A DNA stretch of 64,000 nt from Gari tellinella. Taxonomy: Eukaryota; Mollusca; Bivalvia; Cardiida; Psammobiidae. The stretch covers positions 40,036,189 through 40,100,188 of the forward strand of contig OV277869.1 in assembly GCA_922989275.2 (NCBI GenBank), written 5' to 3'. Numbering within the stretch: the first letter of the stretch is position 1; every line of letters starts with the position of its first letter. Of this stretch, positions 1 to 10,038 are shown in pieces. The notes under the pieces were generated by a model that saw only the letters and a program-made list of their open reading frames with translations, was not told where the DNA came from and did no database searches. Both the position numbers and the translations under genes were made by a program.

Positions 1-560
1 CAGTTGAACTTGTTATACCCTGTCGACGAGCTTACATGTTCTATATAAGACACGTGTATGTGGAGAATACACCTGACTAATAAGACAGTGAAGACCATTA
101 CCAGAGTGTTCCTCGAAAGGAGCTACCGGTCTGGATCCGCACTGTCTATCCATCAAACATACCGGTACTATAATTTACAATTGAATTTGTTTAACCCCGT
201 GGTCGAGCTTTACTTGTTCTATATAAGACATATACAAGTGAAGAATACACAAGTTTGCCTGATACAGACAGCGAAGACCCGTACCAGAGGGCTAAAAAGG
301 AGTCCCCCTGGCCCGGGTCCACTCTGTCTGTCATTCAGTCCTGAATCGTATCACTGTTTACAGTTGAATTCATTGAAACCTAGCGACGAGTTTACACGTC
401 CTATACTAATGTAAATGTCAAAATGCAAAATTTACACTTGTCTTATTGTCTAACTTGTTGAATCCTAGCGGCGAGCTAAATCGTTCAAAACATTAATGTT
501 TTTGAGAACCGTACACTTGTCGAATGAAAACAGTGAAGACCCATATCAAAGGGCTCCTTA
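1..560. repeat. Degenerate tandem repeat, period about 182 bp
   Basis: Three successive units begin near 1, 178 and 360 with variants of CAGTTGAACTTGTT, followed by a CGACGAG / GTTCTATATAAGACA block and then CAGTGAAGACC...ACCAGAG. A weaker fourth start is near 452. A related stretch recurs at 7,722-7,860, so this is a dispersed family locally arranged in tandem. The open frame that crosses the repeat has no recognisable domain and is taken as non-coding. Confidence 0.6.
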
Positions 561-732
561 CACTGCCATTCAACCATAATAAGTTTAACTAGTTGTTAAC
601 CATGGAATAAAGAGTGCACTTATCATGTGCAAAACAATGCAAACCCAGAACAGAGTGCTTACCAGGGGTCCTCTGTTCCTAGTGTGCTCTGCTTGCCGCA
701 TTGCTTAGAGTACAATCATTGATTGTGCGTCG

Positions 733-805
733 GGATAGAGCCTTTATGAAGTTTAGAGTTACAGATAAAGGATAGAACCTTTATGAAGTTTAGAGTTACA
801 GATTA
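733..805. repeat. Two 37-bp direct repeats at the retrotransposon 3' end
   Basis: Two near-identical copies of a GGATAGARCCTTTATGAAG...TTACAGAT unit (733-769 and 770-805) sit just outside the stop codon of the minus-strand reverse transcriptase. Short tandem repeats at the 3' terminus are a familiar end type for several non-LTR retrotransposon clades, so this probably marks the 3' boundary of the element. Confidence 0.55.
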
Positions 806-827
806 GGAAGTGCCAAGAGTAACGAGT

Positions 828-2741
828 TTATTGTCGTTCGAATGATTTCATTATACTTTTCATAAAAAGTGAAAGGTTCTTGAGAGCTGATGGATTTGAG
901 GGGCACATCAGTTCTTTGAAGTTAATGATATTGGGATACTTGAAGTATTTTTCTGGGATGAATTTACGTCTGGTATCATCAAAATACGGGCATACCAGCA
1001 AATAATGCATTTCATCACCTATATTATGTAGTTCGCATAAATTACATTTACGATTTTCGTGTAAAAGATGTGATTGTTTCCAACGACCTACTTCCACTGG
1101 AAACCTATGGTTTCCGGTTCGAAAGTGCATCATAGTGAGTCTCAATGTTTGAGGGAGATTTATAAGGTAATGCTCAAAGTGCGTGTTGTCCTTAAAACTA
1201 GAATAGATTTTACCTTTCGATGAAGTATCAAGTTTAGAGTGCCAGTCTTGCTGAAATTGGTCAATAAGTCGGTGTTTGATACGTTTATGTACATTTCTTG
1301 TTTCAATCACATGTTGATTATACCATATTTCTGAATAGCCAGTTGCATTCAGAATGTGTTTGATGTGGTTTGTCCATTTGTAACTTGCATTTGACTGATT
1401 TGTATAGTGGTACAGTATATGCGAATTTTTTTGGTATTTAGAGCTTACTAAAGTACTCCAGAATTTTATCATTTTAGTTTTTATAAGTATATCAATTGGG
1501 AAACGGCCGAGCTCGGCATATAACATATACCTTGGAGTAGACTTTTTTGTTTTGGTTATACGTCTGAGGAAATTACAATGAAATTCTTCAATAAGATCTA
1601 GGTTTTCATAACCCCAGACTTCACTGCCATATGTGAGAATTGGCATTATTGTGTTGTCGAAGAGTTTAAGTTGTAAGTCAATTGGTAAGTTAAGGTTATT
1701 GATTTTTCTGAATAATTGAAACATTGCTTTGTTTGCTTGTGCAGTTTTTTGTTTACGACATTCTAGGAAACTGCCAGTGGATGCAAAATAGATGCCTAAG
1801 TACTTATAACATTTTACTGTTTCTATGTGTTGATTGTTTATTGAAAAGGAATAATTACTAGGTTTGTTTGAGCCAAATACTACTACTTTCGTTTTAGAAT
1901 AATTTACATTAAGTTTCCATTGTTGGCAATACTCGTGAAAACTGTTTAGACATGATTGAAGTTCTGCCTGTGAAGTGCTCATTATAATGGTGTCGTCAGC
2001 ATAAAGTAGTACCAATAGTTTGAGGAAGTATAGTGTATCGTTAATATTAGTGTTTATTTGGATCCCTTCATTTGATCTATCAAGAAAGGCTTCAAGGTCA
2101 TTAAGATACATAGAAAAAAGTATTGGCGATAAATTTTCACATTGTCTAACTCCACATGAGCTTTTGAACATTTCAGACGTTTCACCGTTAAGCGAAACAC
2201 ACGACTTTATATCCGAATACATATTTCTAATAACATCTAAGACCTTTCCTCGAATACCAAGTTTAAAGATTTTGCTCCAAAGTCCCGATCGCCATATAGA
2301 ATCAAATGCAGCTGAAAAATCTATAAAGGAGCAAAACAGTTTAGCTTTTGCGTTTCTTAATTTGTTTATTAGCACGTTCAGTGAAAATATATGATCTAGT
2401 GTTGAGTACTTTTGTCTAAATCCAGCTTGGTTTTCACAAAGGAGGTTATTTTCGTTTAAAAAGCAATATATTCGATCATTTAAAACAGCTGTGAATATTT
2501 TACCAAGGCAACTTAGAATTGTTATTGGTCTGTAATTAATAGGGTCACTTGTAGATCCCTTGTTCTTAAAAATGGGTCTTATTGTTCCTACCAACCAATC
2601 ATCCGGCAAGAGTCCTGTGTCTAAAACCTTATTAAATAGATCACAGTAGATTGGGGTCATTATAGACTGAGTGCTCTTTAAGTATTCGTTGATAATATTG
2701 TCGTGCTGAGAGGATGACTTTCCACTCTTACACTTCGTCAA
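828..2741 (-). CDS. Reverse transcriptase part of LINE ORF2
   Basis: The 637-residue open frame carries the canonical non-LTR reverse transcriptase blocks in order: NYRPITILSCLGKIF near residue 69, QAGFRQKYSTLDH, FIDFSAAFDSIWR, GVRQCENLSPILFSMYLND, the catalytic LLYADDTIIM, and KYLGIYF. A cysteine-histidine patch near the C terminus (CNLC...DEMHYLLVCPYF) resembles the zinc-binding tail of many LINE ORF2 proteins. The YADD catalytic pair and the FIDFSAAFD aspartates are present. The usual Gly of the GVRQG(E/D) block is Cys, which may mark decay. The ATG used here is only the start of the open frame: reverse transcriptase homology continues upstream (about 2,742-2,795) and is then cut off by a short insertion. 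Confidence 0.85.
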   Translation of the reverse strand: MTKCKSGKSSSQHDNIINEYLKSTQSIMTPIYCDLFNKVLDTGLLPDDWLVGTIRPIFKNKGSTSDPINYRPITILSCLGKIFTAVLNDRIYCFLNENNLLCENQAGFRQKYSTLDHIFSLNVLINKLRNAKAKLFCSFIDFSAAFDSIWRSGLWSKIFKLGIRGKVLDVIRNMYSDIKSCVSLNGETSEMFKSSCGVRQCENLSPILFSMYLNDLEAFLDRSNEGIQINTNINDTLYFLKLLVLLYADDTIIMSTSQAELQSCLNSFHEYCQQWKLNVNYSKTKVVVFGSNKPSNYSFSINNQHIETVKCYKYLGIYFASTGSFLECRKQKTAQANKAMFQLFRKINNLNLPIDLQLKLFDNTIMPILTYGSEVWGYENLDLIEEFHCNFLRRITKTKKSTPRYMLYAELGRFPIDILIKTKMIKFWSTLVSSKYQKNSHILYHYTNQSNASYKWTNHIKHILNATGYSEIWYNQHVIETRNVHKRIKHRLIDQFQQDWHSKLDTSSKGKIYSSFKDNTHFEHYLINLPQTLRLTMMHFRTGNHRFPVEVGRWKQSHLLHENRKCNLCELHNIGDEMHYLLVCPYFDDTRRKFIPEKYFKYPNIINFKELMCPSNPSALKNLSLFMKSIMKSFERQ

Positions 2742-2794
2742 GACTTTTTCAATTTCTGTACATGTTTCAGATCTAATTGTAGTTATTTTGTCTT

Positions 2795-2908
2795 TTCACG
2801 ATTTATAGGTACATATGTGTTATTTCATGTAAAGCGCTTTTGAACGCACAATCCCTGTGTGAAAAGAGCGCTATATAAATCTGGTATAATAATAATAATA
2901 ATAATGTT
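2795..2908. repeat. Short repeat insertion ending in (ATA)n inside ORF2
   Basis: The segment contains AAGCGCTTTTGAACGC...GAGCGCTATATAAAT followed by TAATAATAATAATAAT. It separates endonuclease-linker coding sequence (ALNRPLT) from the start of the reverse transcriptase region. The GCGCTATATAAAT plus trinucleotide-tail pattern resembles the 3' end of widespread animal SINE-like repeats. It breaks the reading frame. Confidence 0.5.
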
Positions 2909-4797
2909 AAAGGTCTATTAAGGGCATCAATTGTATAGGTTTGTGGAATAAAGTCGTCGTTTAACTCAGGTGTATCATATTCAGAGTGATCTGTATCATT
3001 TGGTTTCATAAAATGCTGGTAAAGATCTTCAATAAGCGGCGCTTTAGTAGAGGGTTTATCATTAATGCTGTTAAGGAGTTTCCAATAATCTTTTGGATTT
3101 GACGAACACAAGGCGCGTAATTTTTGTTCGGTGCTAGAGCCGTGTTTACGAATAAATGTATTGATTTTTTTTTTATAGTACGCTTATAGTGACCACTTGC
3201 ACTTTTTAATCTCTGTTTGTTTACAATGGATTTATTTAACTGATACGCTTTACGAACGCGGTGGTAGATTTTCCGTGCTTTTCTACAGTGAGGCCCGAAC
3301 CATGGTTTGTTTGTATCATTTACTTTGGATCTAGGACTTTTGTCTTGCTTTTGGTTGGAAATGTGTGATTGACTAGGGAATGTACAGTGCGCAGAAGTTA
3401 CAAAAAATTCAGATATCATTTTAGTAGCTTTGTTTATAAACGATTTGTCAATAGGTGTGTGACAGTTTAATAAGGTTTTTAGGTCGTCAACTTTTGAGTA
3501 GTCTATGTTTTGTACAAATTCATCTTTTAAACGATCAATCCATTTTGGAGATCGGGGAGTTTGGGTAGGCTTATGTGTATTATTAGGTTTAGTGCTAGCT
3601 GCAAAATTAAGGCACATTTTTAGTAAAGAATGACCATCAGAAAATAATGGATCTAGATCTATAACGTCAAAATGTTCTAGATGTTTTAATAGAGATAGTG
3701 ATGACAGTGAGTAATCGATCACAGAGATATTTCTAAATGTCAATTTGCCAACTCCACGATCATTCCCTATTCTTCCATTTAGAATGAATAAATTGTTTAG
3801 TTTACAAATATCTAGCAGTTTGTTTCCTAATCTGTTTATTTTGCTACATGCCGAGTAACGCCGCAGTGGGATATTTAGATCGTTTAACTTATTTGCACTA
3901 TTTAGTGCATTTAAAGTGTCTTCATCAAAATTAAGATGTTCAGATAAAAATTCGTCAAATTCGACGTAGTCCGGTAGGTCAGATGTATATCCATTTGCGT
4001 CGCCAGTAATCAAAACGTTTTCAAACTTTGTACATTTATCAGTAATATCATTTTCAAGAAGGAAAATTTCGTCTGCAACATAGAATCTGGACGTTTCGGG
4101 TGGTATATATAATGCACCAATAACAATGTCATTCGGGTTACAATCAGTAAACTTCAACCAGTATATGTACTCACAGTTTGAGTCTAATATTTGAATACTA
4201 TCAGAAAAAACTATTATGGACAAAAAATCCTATACCGCCAGACTTACGCTTATATTTTTCAGCTCTTGGTTTTGAAATATAAGTGTAGTTGGGACAGTCA
4301 ATAATATCAAATCGATCAAGTTTTGATTCTAATATACACAAAATAGAGAATTTCTGCACCAACTGGATACATTCAGGATAGTGCATTCTTGTTTTTAAAC
4401 CACACACATTAAGGCTACCTACTGTAAGACTGTTGTTTCCACTGGTTAAGTGTAAAGGCATACTATTATCAGAGCTAGAGCTCAATGAGTCATTTTGACT
4501 AACATCACTACTATACGCATTTAAATGATGATGGTTCTGAGATACACTATCAGTGTTACTATCGCTTTCACAAATTGAGTAATATTCTTCAGTAAAGTTA
4601 CTGCTGTTTGTCAAAATACAATATGTTGACATGTTGATATCATCAGGTTGCTTAGTTGAACTAGTTTCTGGACGGGTGTACATGTTGTTTTGGGAAGAGT
4701 CAATATTATGATAATAGGGTTCAGTGTTAACTAGATGGATACATGCTGTTTGTTTTGATGTACAGGGGAGTAATATACAACGCGCACAGAAAGCCAC
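2909..4797 (-). pseudogene. Endonuclease part of LINE ORF2 (frameshifted)
   Basis: From the ATG at 4,797 a Ser/Asp-rich N-terminal stretch leads into an endonuclease/exonuclease/phosphatase fold: SLNVCGLKTR (start of domain), ILESKLDR, RKSGGIGFFV, then in a second frame ALYIPPE, LITGDANGY (the GD(F/A)N block), SVIDYSLSS and LFSDGHSLL (the SDH block). The frame changes near 4,210 at a T-run and again near 3,170 at another T-run. The remaining linker (CSSNPKDYWKLLNSI, a motif typical of the region before the reverse transcriptase) lies in the third frame down to the repeat insertion. It nicks target DNA in an active LINE; this copy cannot make the full protein. Confidence 0.75.
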
Positions 4798-4812
4798 ATT
4801 CCCCGTGTACCC

Positions 4813-5123
4813 CTAGTCAGCTTTAGTTACTTGGTTCGCTGATGGATCCTTTGGTTGAGGCTCAACCTGTTGACTGTCAGCGTCAGGGGCGCTTGGGATC
4901 ATAGCATTCGCCATAATTGGATGGTTGTTGAGAAGATACCCAGCCTGGGTCAGTGTAGGTGGGCGTGGTACCTTGGGAGAGCTGACACTTGACTGTTGTT
5001 GTTTGTCAGTGATGTCCTCCTGCTCTGACTCGGGCTCGGACTCGGATCCCTCGCTAACGGGTTCAGGTACTTGTTTTCTCGTTGGGGTCTGTCGCGAAGC
5101 ATTTGTTAGATGTTGATACCGTG
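4813..5123 (-). pseudogene. C-terminal tail of LINE ORF1
   Basis: This acidic, Pro/Ser-rich frame (FETRYQHLTNASRQTP, then EGSESEPESEQEDITDK) ends at a TAG 15 bp before the ORF2 ATG, as expected for the end of ORF1. It is low complexity with no catalytic motif. Upstream it runs directly into a CA-rich dispersed repeat at 5,124, so its link to the rest of ORF1 (6,219-6,989) has been broken by insertion. That the two pieces were once contiguous is inferred from order and strand. Confidence 0.5.
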
Positions 5124-5295
5124 TTTCAAATAAATACGAAAGACTCAAGCAGGAAACGTAACACAAACAATACACCCACCTCTCAAGCATAACACACACA
5201 CACAGTCATACCACAACAAACACACATACACACACACACGCAATACCATTCCTTCATCTACACACTAAATAGAAAACAACACGCAAGACAAACAT
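5124..5295. repeat. CA-rich dispersed repeat, copy 1
   Basis: The sequence AAATACGAAAGACTCAAGCA followed by ACACCCACCTCTCAAGC, CA-rich DNA, CCATTCCTTCATCTACACAC and AACACGCAAGAC recurs almost unchanged at 16,944-17,106 and, inverted, at 54,480-54,650. Here it forms one edge of the foreign DNA that splits LINE ORF1. The apparent frames through it are CA-repeat artefacts. Confidence 0.7.
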
Positions 5296-6218
5296 AAAGC
5301 AAAGTGAATATAGGAGCCCGCCTTGGTACGGTCAGTAGCAATCAATAATTAACCATAAATTAAGTAATTATTAACAACCACTGGGGGGTTAAACCTGGGT
5401 TTAGGGGCGCCCAACCTCACACTTATCTCCTATATTCACCTATAAAGACGAACAGTGTACATAAAATATAAACCCTGTTCCACAACCTCACAATCAAAAA
5501 GACCGCCAGCACAGTAAGTAAATACATGTAAAACATTTAGCAAAAATTCTATGACAAGATCATTAGTAACATGGGAAAGAATTAAACATTCAAGCCCGTG
5601 TTAAAAATAACCCACTATGGCAACGGTCAAATTGTACTCAAGCGACTAGTCTGTAGTTACGAGTAACTGTAAGACATGGAAGGGTCCAGGGTACGACAGA
5701 GAGGGAGAGAAAAAACAAAGCACGAAAATCCGACATAACTATCCCGGTTAAGGACGGCTTTAAAGATACATCATCATGTAGTGCTAAGCCCTGTCTGTCG
5801 TCGCACAACCAAAGAGGAAAGCATAGTTATCAATTGTAGATTGATCGATAACCAAACGTGAAGTGCGCAGCAATATAGTTGGATCATAATCTTTTTTGAG
5901 GAAAAATCTAATACGTTTCACAAATAGGTTTTGAAAATGTATATGTCCAAGAATCTTACGAAGTCTGTAAATCACATCACCATAAAATTCCGGATGTGAA
6001 ATACCTTGCCGCAGAAAAGACTTTAAGTTACATTTATACTTGTTAATGAGGGGAAGATTTCTATTAAAGAATTTAGAAAATGTTTTACGAAGTTTATGAA
6101 ATCTGTACCCCTGTTTAAGAAGCTTTTCAGTAATAGTTTTATTACGAATGTGGAAGTCCTCAACAGAACCCTGGCTTGGACGTTTGAGTTTCTGAAGCCC
6201 CTTAGTACCTGATGCCAT
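5296..6218 (-). mobile_element. Nested insertion in LINE ORF1 with a repeat-type reading frame
   Basis: Between the CA-rich repeat and the resumed ORF1 lies about 0.9 kb of foreign sequence, including a GGGGGGTTAAACCTGGG block near 5,384 and a minus-strand frame at 5,784-6,218 (144 residues). The frame contains LINKYKCNLKSFLRQGISHP, EFYGDVIYRLRKILG and a C-terminal SRLVIDQSTIDNYAFLFGC. From memory, very similar segments are abundant in bivalve predicted proteins and behave as a high-copy repeat, but I cannot name the element or a function. The frame is open but lacks an obvious own start; translation would begin within ORF1 sequence. Confidence 0.45.
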
Positions 6219-6989
6219 CCTGGAAACAAGTTTCGCACTGTATCCCCGTTAATAACCAAGGCAGCAGGGAACACAATCTTGACGTTTTTGGCACCAAACT
6301 TGGTGCGGGCCTCTTTTAGCTCGTGCCAAATCTCTTTCCTTGCTTCTCGGATCTCCCTAGGGTAGTCCCTGGAGATGCCAATGCGAGTACCCCTCAGAAG
6401 CATAACATTGTCCATAATGTCATTTACATGTCGTAAATCACTGAGTGTGGCAAAATATGGGTCTAGGGTAGGGTGGTTTACCAGATCGGGCGGTTTGACG
6501 TCGGCCAAGACGGTACGCAGTGGCTATACATATGCTGTCAGAGTCTAGTTCCAACTTGTCTCTCAGGAGCTGTTTGATAACATTTATGCAATTTTCATTA
6601 GCCATAGATTCAGGGAGGCCGTTGAAGATGAGATTAGTGCGTAGCATGCGTGTCTCAACGTCCAGACTCTTGTACTCCAGTAACCGAAGACGGGCCTCCG
6701 TAACATCATGAATGGCTTTTGAGTGGTAAAGGCTTTGGTTTATAGAGTCTAATTTAATATTCATAGAACCAATGTTCGAAACCATGTCAAATAAACTGTT
6801 CATTTTACCATTCATGTCCATTTGTTGGAAGTCAAGTTTTGATGTGTGTGGAGGTTCGAGACCCCCATACTGTCCGGGTGGGGTACCTGGTGATGACGTG
6901 TCACTCTCAGCTCTTTTCTTCCTTTTCCTTGCGTTTTCACTCTGTCGTTGAGCTAATGGAGTATATTTCCCAAAGTAGCTTGGATCCAT
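6219..6989 (-). pseudogene. LINE ORF1 protein, N-terminal and central part (frameshifted)
   Basis: The ATG at 6,989 opens a basic, Ser-rich N terminus (ARKRKKRAESDTSSPG), a probable coiled coil (about residues 50-110, heptad-like, ending RLRLLEYKSLDVETRM), then TNLIFNGLPES and ATAYRLGRR, which match the RRM-like and linker region of L1-type ORF1 proteins. PYPRPIF then shifts frame (near 6,450) into ATLSDLRHVNDIMDN, GTRIGISRDYPREIREARK and INGDTVRNLFPGWH, which match the C-terminal domain. ORF1 proteins bind LINE RNA as chaperones. The copy is inactive because of the frameshift and the insertion just downstream of FPGWH. Confidence 0.7.
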
Positions 6990-7721
6990 GTTGTGTTCAA
7001 TGTAAACTTCTACTTTCTTTCCCGGCAGAAAACTGACTTTAATACTAAAAAATACCTATCTTTCGTGACACGATATAAACATCGACCATCATGTCCCACG
7101 TAAACATAACTTTGTCACATAATTTGTCTGCGATGTGGTCGATTCGCCCATACAAAAACCAGAGATAAAAATCTAATAAGAGAAAAAACTCTGGAAAATG
7201 GTACCCGTATGGCAAGTATCGAGTTGCATAAAGCAATACCACGTAGATGTCGGGCCTCATCTTCGCTAACAAAGTATGTATGCGAACAGTATAGACTAGT
7301 AATGAAAACACTGGATAAAACAATTTATAAAGCATTTAATATACGATGTACCGTGTAGCGCTTATAAATCATCACATATGCATAAACACCTGTATTGTTG
7401 TGTTTTATTAACCTGTCGAAATTTAAATAATTATACGCTGGTTGAACACGCTAAATATAGCTTCGGTTGATATCGACTGTTTCCGCTATGTTTTACGGAT
7501 AAATCTGGATTGAAAGATGGGTTTATATTTAGAATAAGATATTGAAACCTATATGTCATTATTGTCGAGACAGTAGAGTAGTTATTCACTGAGTATGGCC
7601 GTGAGTTCGATTCCAAGCGGCGGACGATTTTTGTTATTTTTGATGTATAAGAGTCTGCAAGAAGGAGAGGCAGATTTAATTGAAAGTCATTTTGGATCTG
7701 ATCCCATATAACTTAAATTAA
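6990..7721. other. No gene recognised upstream of the LINE
   Basis: This stretch may contain the LINE 5' untranslated region immediately upstream of 6,989. A minus-strand 96-residue frame at 7,045-7,335 is aromatic-rich but matches no family I know. No promoter, RNA gene or repeat could be supported. Confidence 0.4.
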
Positions 7722-7860
7722 AGATATTGAACCCTAGCGACGAGTAAACTCGTCATTTAGAAAGAGTTTACCTATACACTTATCCCATGCAAACAGTGAA
7801 TACCAAGATCAGATGGTTCCTTAAGGAGCCATCTGATCATGTATACATACACTGTTTGCC
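7722..7860. repeat. Dispersed copy of the ~182-bp repeat with a hairpin
   Basis: TTGAACCCTAGCGACGAGTAAACTCGTC resembles the units at 1-560. The following CAGTGAATACC...GATCAGATGGTTCC / GGAGCCATCTGATC...CACTG forms a strong hairpin at about 7,795-7,850. This suggests the tandem repeat family near position 1 derives from a foldback element. Confidence 0.5.
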
Positions 7861-8035
7861 GTTTTGCAGAGCTTGTCATACATGGACTATACTAAGTTTA
7901 CAAAGCGTAACGTTTAGGTTATCTATGACACATTTTGCATTATAGAGATATCTATGTTGAACAATTTAAGTAAAATATGCGTTTGAAAAATAATGAGACA
8001 AAAAATATTGTAATAAAAAAAGGAATGAACCTAAC

Positions 8036-8110
8036 GGGGATCGAACCCACAACCTCTTATCCTTTTACAAGTGTCCTTACACGCTACCAATTACTCTAAC
8101 TCGATTATTG
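8036..8110 (-). repeat. tRNA-like sequence (probable SINE head or tRNA pseudogene)
   Basis: On the minus strand, TTGGTAGCGTGTAAGG resembles a D-arm/A-box and GTGGGTTCGATCCCC is a good B-box. A complementary acceptor stem is not formed by the flanks, so a functional tRNA is not claimed. Confidence 0.4.
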
Positions 8111-8582
8111 ATTTAAATTCGACACAGAATGCACAGTATCCTTATATTTCTTTCCGTAAATCAAAACGAAAAGTATCGTCTTTTATACCGAAGCTATATA
8201 TATCCTTTCAGTGACGTATGAATATTCAATTTTTGACAGGTCAATAAAACCAAACAATACCTCTGTGTTGGGTTCAATTTACCATAAACAATACTAAGTC
8301 TTAAACAAAATTAAAGTGTACTCATCAACTGCCCAAAACTGAATGACTTGCAATAGCCTAAACAGGCACGAATACCTCGTGCACTTGCATATGACGCTAC
8401 CTAGCGGTGTGGTATACATTCAAAGGGAAATTAATTTACTATAGTCAAACAACTAGGTCTGACGTGTCAAAGGTCAGCCGAGTCCATATTTTAGGGATAA
8501 CAGCATTCCGCATGTTCTCGGACCATTTTTAAACAGTCGAGTTTAGTATAATAGATACAAATGAAGGCGGTATTGTTGTCAG

Positions 8583-8690
8583 AACTTTAGCTCAGTAGGT
8601 AAAGTGTAGGTATGCAGAGTGCATTGTGATAATAGTATTTTTGCTCAGCGTGGGTTCGAATCCCGCGTCAACCTCAAACTTTTTTTTAAC
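8583..8690 (+). repeat. tRNA-like sequence with T-run
   Basis: TTTAGCTCAGTAGGTAAAG matches an A-box and GTGGGTTCGAATCCCGC a B-box with a plausible T-arm, followed by a run of eight or more T, a possible polymerase III terminator. The 5' flank does not pair with GTCAACC to form an acceptor stem, so it is better seen as a tRNA-derived repeat. Confidence 0.45.
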
Positions 8691-8949
8691 CTAGAATGAA
8701 TAGTAAAACATTATCTTATTCCATACTGTATTATTCTGACTATTTATGCACATGTTCTTCAATGTTGGTGAAGGGGTGCATTAGTTTGTGTTCGAGTCCT
8801 ATATTAGCCTATGTTCAAAAACAAAGGGATGATAAAAAAACATGTACAAATATCAATACAAGTTTTAATTGTTTTCTTCAGGGGGCTTTCCGCATTACTT
8901 TAATGCAATGTAATTATAGATTCCTTAATATTGCTTTAGCCAAAAAATA

Positions 8950-9045
8950 TTTTAGGCTGATGCAAGACTCGAACCCGCGCTTGATAAAATGTTTCTCGAT
9001 CATGCTTCCTTTTAGTCTTACGTCTTATCCACTACGCTATTTTTC
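8950..9045 (-). repeat. tRNA-like sequence
   Basis: On the minus strand, AATAGCGTAGTGGATAAGAC (A-box-like) is followed by GCGGGTTCGAGTC (B-box). Spacing is tRNA-like but the acceptor stem is poor. Confidence 0.4.
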
Positions 9046-9250
9046 CGATAACTAATTCGTTTATTGTTTGTACAAATAACTAAAACTTGTTATTTACAAA
9101 TTGCCACGAGGATATCCGAAATGCTGATCTCCCTTATAAATGGACTCGGCGACCCCGTGACACGTCTAACCTAGGTGTTTGACTATACTAATTCGTAAAC
9201 TCAAACGAAGAAAATTTTATGTCTTGTTTTCTTCACTGTATTATATGATT

Positions 9251-9650
9251 TACAGTAAGACCCCTCTAAACTGGAATCTCTAAATACCGAAATTCTCTCT
9301 AAACCGGACAAAAAAGTTGGTCTCGTTTCCAACCATTCTTTATATTAACCTATTACACCATAAATATGCCCTTTTATGCCTTTGACTTATTCCTTCACTA
9401 AAGAAAATACATTTATAAATATTATGTCTCATCAGAAATATTTTCTATACTCTAGCAAATTATAGCTTAAAGCAGGTTGAAAGTAAAGAAGAATGTGCAT
9501 TCTGCTTTACTTTCAACCTGCTTTAATTGAACAGCTATCTCCTGCACTAGAAACAAGCCATGGGTTAAAACCCCTTTTGACCCGGAAACTCCTCCAAACA
9601 ATAATTGTATGTTGTCCCCACGCATGTCCGGTTTAGAGAGTTGATTTTTA
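9251..9650. repeat. Remnant of a pogo-like DNA element
   Basis: TACAGTAAGACCCCTCTAAA and the inverted CCGGTTTAGAGAG near 9,627 resemble the CAGTAAAACCTCTCTA ends of pogo/Tigger-type elements. A separate CAGTAAAACCTCTCTA end is visible near 61,971 and others in both arms near 10,912 and 60,625. The far end of this copy is not clear, and a foldback at 9,468-9,526 lies inside it. Confidence 0.3.
9468..9526. repeat. Foldback hairpin, family D copy 1
   Basis: TTAAAGCAGGTTGAAAGTAA and its reverse complement TTACTTTCAACCTGCTTTAA flank a short loop, giving a near-perfect ~25-bp stem. Related hairpins occur at 30,971-31,038 and 31,450-31,512. Confidence 0.75.
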
Positions 9651-9898
9651 ATATAAATTGGTATAACAATTAGAACGATTTGAATAACTTGAGATTTGTG
9701 CATAAGATACAATAGAGAATAGTAAATAAGCTTATACTTTAATTTTGACATTTGAGAAAAAAATCAGAAATTGACACATCTTTTCCAAATTGTCGTAGTG
9801 CAAATAAAATGCACACCAACATATGATTGTTTTTTTCAGGTATCATAAGCAGCTCTATTTAAATAAACATAAAAGAAAAAAAGTTAGATACTCTGAAA

Positions 9899-10038
9899 TA
9901 ACGCGTAACGCGGCGTCTGATCTGGATTCAAGTTATTTGCAAATTTTAGCCAATTTCCCTCCCTATAACGACTCCCTCCGAACAACATACTCAACTTGGG
10001 TCTCCCATTGGGTGTCGTTGTAGAGAGGGAGCGCTGTA
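9899..10038. repeat. MITE B, truncated copy (left arm)
   Basis: Only half the element remains: it starts in the hairpin core (CGGCGTCTGATCTGG) and ends GAGAGGGAGCGCTGTA. The right arm has the complete element at 61,499-61,860, so the left arm has lost about 430 bp whose inner breakpoint is in the hairpin core. Confidence 0.7.

Larger units (their letters stand above)
733..6989 (-). mobile_element. Decayed non-LTR (LINE) retrotransposon with nested insertions
   Basis: Read on the minus strand, the order is ORF1 (coiled-coil and nucleic-acid-binding type, from 6,989), an interrupted ORF1 tail ending at 4,813, an ORF2 starting at 4,797 with an apurinic-endonuclease-like domain, a reverse transcriptase ending at 828, and a tandemly repeated 3' tail. 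This order defines an autonomous LINE. The copy is dead: ORF1 is frameshifted near 6,450 and split by about 1.1 kb of foreign DNA, and ORF2 has frameshifts near 4,210 and 3,170 plus a ~110-bp insertion at 2,795-2,908. I cannot assign a clade with confidence; an L1-like ORF1 combined with an APE-type endonuclease fits several invertebrate groups. No poly(A) tail or target-site duplication was identified. Confidence 0.8.

Noticed and set aside
8583..8690. Functional tRNA gene
   Set aside because: Internal promoter boxes are good but the 5' flank does not pair with the 3' GTCAACC to form an acceptor stem.
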